Shown one piece after another: positions 5,573-6,610 of a DNA stretch of 6,610 nt. Position 1 is the first letter of the stretch; each line of letters starts with the position of its first letter. Source of the stretch: Actinomycetes bacterium (lineage in GTDB: Bacteria > Actinomycetota > Actinomycetes > Streptosporangiales > Streptosporangiaceae); contig JAOPYP010000170.1 of NCBI GenBank assembly GCA_025964635.1, positions 1 to 6,610 on the forward strand. Direction: 5' to 3'. The translations under genes and the position numbers were made by a program. A model generated the notes under the pieces. The model was not told the origin of the DNA. It saw only the letters and a program-made list of their open reading frames with translations, and ran no database searches.

Positions 5573-5691
5573 TCAGCCCCGGTGCTGCAGCGTGCAGCGG
5601 ACCGTCTGGACCTGGATCAGGCCGTCCGGAACACGAACGTGCCGATGCCGTCGTCCGCGTGCGTGGCACCGTCGTCCGCGGCCCGTGAGAC
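5573..5691 (-). pseudogene. Frameshifted C-terminal remnant, SnoaL/NTF2-like
   Basis: On the minus strand, the frame starting just after a TAG at 5694-5692 reads ADDGATHADDGIGTFVFR before ending at TGA (5619-5617). The neighbouring frame continues as DGLIQVQTVRCTLQHRG and stops at TGA 5575-5573. Restoring one G in CGGAC near 5625-5628 joins them into a single peptide containing TFVFRDGLIQVQTV, which looks like the last two strands of SnoaL/NTF2-like proteins. Almost all third codon positions in both segments are G or C, as in the real genes here, which supports former coding. The 5' part of the gene is absent: in-frame stops appear upstream and tex begins at 5737. The family call is from memory of the motif; decay versus sequencing error at the shift cannot be separated, but the missing 5' end argues for decay. 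Confidence 0.4.
5648..5680. repeat. 12-bp direct repeat, 21-bp period, upstream of tex
   Basis: CCGTCGTCCGCG occurs at 5648-5659 and again at 5669-5680, exactly 21 bp apart. Two readings are possible. It may be a two-site operator on one face of the helix, 57-89 bp before tex. Or it may be a leftover seven-codon duplication in the minus-strand remnant, where it encodes ADDG twice. The codon-multiple spacing fits the second reading well. Confidence 0.6.
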
Positions 5692-5736
5692 CTACCATGT
5701 GGTGCGCACCTATCACCCGGAAGGCAGAGACCCACT

Positions 5737-6610
5737 GTGACCGCAACCACCCCCGCCGCCCCGCAGTTGCCCGCCGCCATCCCGGTTCAGCGCAGGATCG
5801 CCGAGGAACTGGGGGTGCGCGAGGGGCAGGTCAGCGCGGCGGTCGAACTCCTCGACGGCGGGGCCACGGTGCCGTTCATCGCCCGCTACCGCAAGGAGGT
5901 GACCGGCACCCTGGACGACGCGCAGCTGCGCACGCTCGAGGACCGGCTGCGCTACCTGCGCGAGCTGGACGAGCGGCGCGCGGCCATCCTGGAGTCGATC
6001 CAGGCCCAGGGCAAGCTCGACGAGGAGCTCACCGCGCGCATCATGGCCGCCGACTCCAAGGCCCGGCTGGAAGACATCTACCTGCCCTACAAGCCGAAGC
6101 GCCGGACCAGGGCGCAGGTCGCCCGCGAGGCCGGGCTGGAGCCGCTCGCCGATCAGCTGCTGGCCCACCCCGGGACCGTGCCCGAGCAGGCCGCCGCGCA
6201 GTACGTGGACGCCGGGCGCGGCGTGCCCGATGTGGTGGCCGCGCTGGACGGCGCGCGGGCCATCCTGGCCGAGCGGTTCGCTGAGGACGCTGACCTGATC
6301 GGCGAGCTCCGCGAGCAGATGTGGTCGCGGGGCCGGCTGGTTTCCCGGGTTCGCGAGGGCCGGGAGGAGGCGGGGGCCAAGTTCGCCGACTACTTCGAGT
6401 TCGCGGAGCCGTTTACGGCGCTGCCCTCGCACCGGATCCTGGCCATGATGCGCGGCGAGAAGGAAGAAATTCTCGACCTGACCATGGACCCGGGTGAGCC
6501 CCCGGCTGGCGGCCCGGCTCCTTCCGTCCCGTCCGATTACGCAACGAAAATCGCCCGGCGTTATGACGTCGCGGACCAGGGCCGTCCGGCGGACCGCTGG
6601 CTGGGGGACA
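5737..6610 (+). CDS. tex: Tex, RNA-binding transcription accessory protein (N-terminal 291 residues)
   Basis: The frame opens with GTG and runs off the right edge, covering about a third of a protein usually near 780-800 residues. Tex is a conserved nucleic-acid-binding protein related to eukaryotic Spt6 and linked to transcription and RNA handling in the cytoplasm. Landmarks visible here: VPFIARYRKEVTG (45-57), LEDIYLPYKPKRRT (111-124), KFADYFEFAEP (215-225) and PSHRILAMMRGEKEE (230-244), all in the expected order of the helical N-terminal region. The YqgF-like nuclease-fold, helix-hairpin-helix and C-terminal S1 domains would lie beyond the window. Residues about 252-268 (Pro/Gly/Ala-rich) are a low-complexity linker, followed by codons with more A/T than the rest of the gene. 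The gene is divergent from the transporter; nothing upstream suggests an operon. Confidence 0.93.
   Translation, partial: MTATTPAAPQLPAAIPVQRRIAEELGVREGQVSAAVELLDGGATVPFIARYRKEVTGTLDDAQLRTLEDRLRYLRELDERRAAILESIQAQGKLDEELTARIMAADSKARLEDIYLPYKPKRRTRAQVAREAGLEPLADQLLAHPGTVPEQAAAQYVDAGRGVPDVVAALDGARAILAERFAEDADLIGELREQMWSRGRLVSRVREGREEAGAKFADYFEFAEPFTALPSHRILAMMRGEKEEILDLTMDPGEPPAGGPAPSVPSDYATKIARRYDVADQGRPADRWLGD

Larger units (their letters stand above)
5419..5736. other. 318-bp divergent intergenic region, transporter / tex
   Basis: The gap should hold a leftward promoter for the transporter and a rightward one for tex. From left to right it contains an inverted repeat (5438-5452), a GC-rich hairpin (5505-5531), a second small hairpin (5556-5570), a frameshifted minus-strand gene remnant (5573-5691) and a 12-bp direct repeat inside that remnant. 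TACCAT at 5693-5698 or TATCAC at 5711-5716 could be a -10 element for tex, but no matching -35 is evident. GGAAGG at 5719-5724 is a loosely spaced ribosome site for tex (12 nt). Confidence 0.4.

Noticed and set aside
5592..6284. 230-residue plus-strand ORF overlapping the start of tex in another frame
   Set aside because: Arg/Gly/Ala-rich shadow of tex, whose own frame carries conserved motifs throughout.
1..6610. CRISPR array, insertion sequence, tRNA or rRNA genes, phage or toxin-antitoxin genes
   Set aside because: No regularly spaced repeats, transposase motifs, terminal inverted repeats or RNA gene signatures were seen.

Overview
The window is very GC-rich, with third codon positions almost entirely G or C, GTG starts at several genes and long spurious antisense ORFs. 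This suggests a high-GC actinomycete chromosome; the genus cannot be told from the sequence. I see seven genes (two cut by the window edges), one short frameshifted gene remnant, and several inverted or direct repeats.

Left part, minus strand (1-1149). The first 21 codons of an unrecognised small protein lie at the left edge. Upstream of it, transcribed the same way, is a membrane protein that joins an N-terminal DUF2231 membrane domain to a C-terminal Rieske 2Fe-2S domain with all four ligands intact.

Centre, plus strand (1255-4360). Four tightly packed genes form what looks like one operon, divergent from the Rieske gene across a 105-bp gap: a short acyl-CoA dehydrogenase-like flavoprotein, a PIG-L/LmbE-type zinc deacetylase, a NodS-like SAM-dependent methyltransferase and a family 2 glycosyltransferase. 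The junctions are a 4- or 7-nt overlap, a 4-nt overlap and a 9-nt gap. Together they read as a small pathway: a sugar is transferred, an N-acetyl group is removed, the exposed amine (or another group) is methylated, and a flavoenzyme carries out an oxidation. The order of steps and the product are inference. This is the best candidate here for an uncharacterised system. The methyltransferase gene contains a perfect 16-bp inverted repeat with a 7-nt loop. The glycosyltransferase gene ends inside a 31-bp tandem duplication that shifts frame and supplies the stop codon.

Right part (4381-6610). Converging on the glycosyltransferase is a minus-strand cation diffusion facilitator transporter of the SLC30A9/ZnT9-like type. 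Upstream of it is a 318-bp gap holding a candidate regulatory inverted repeat, hairpins and a roughly 40-codon minus-strand remnant that looks like the C-terminus of a SnoaL/NTF2-like protein broken by a one-base deletion. The window ends in the first 291 codons of tex, an RNA-binding transcription accessory protein, on the plus strand.
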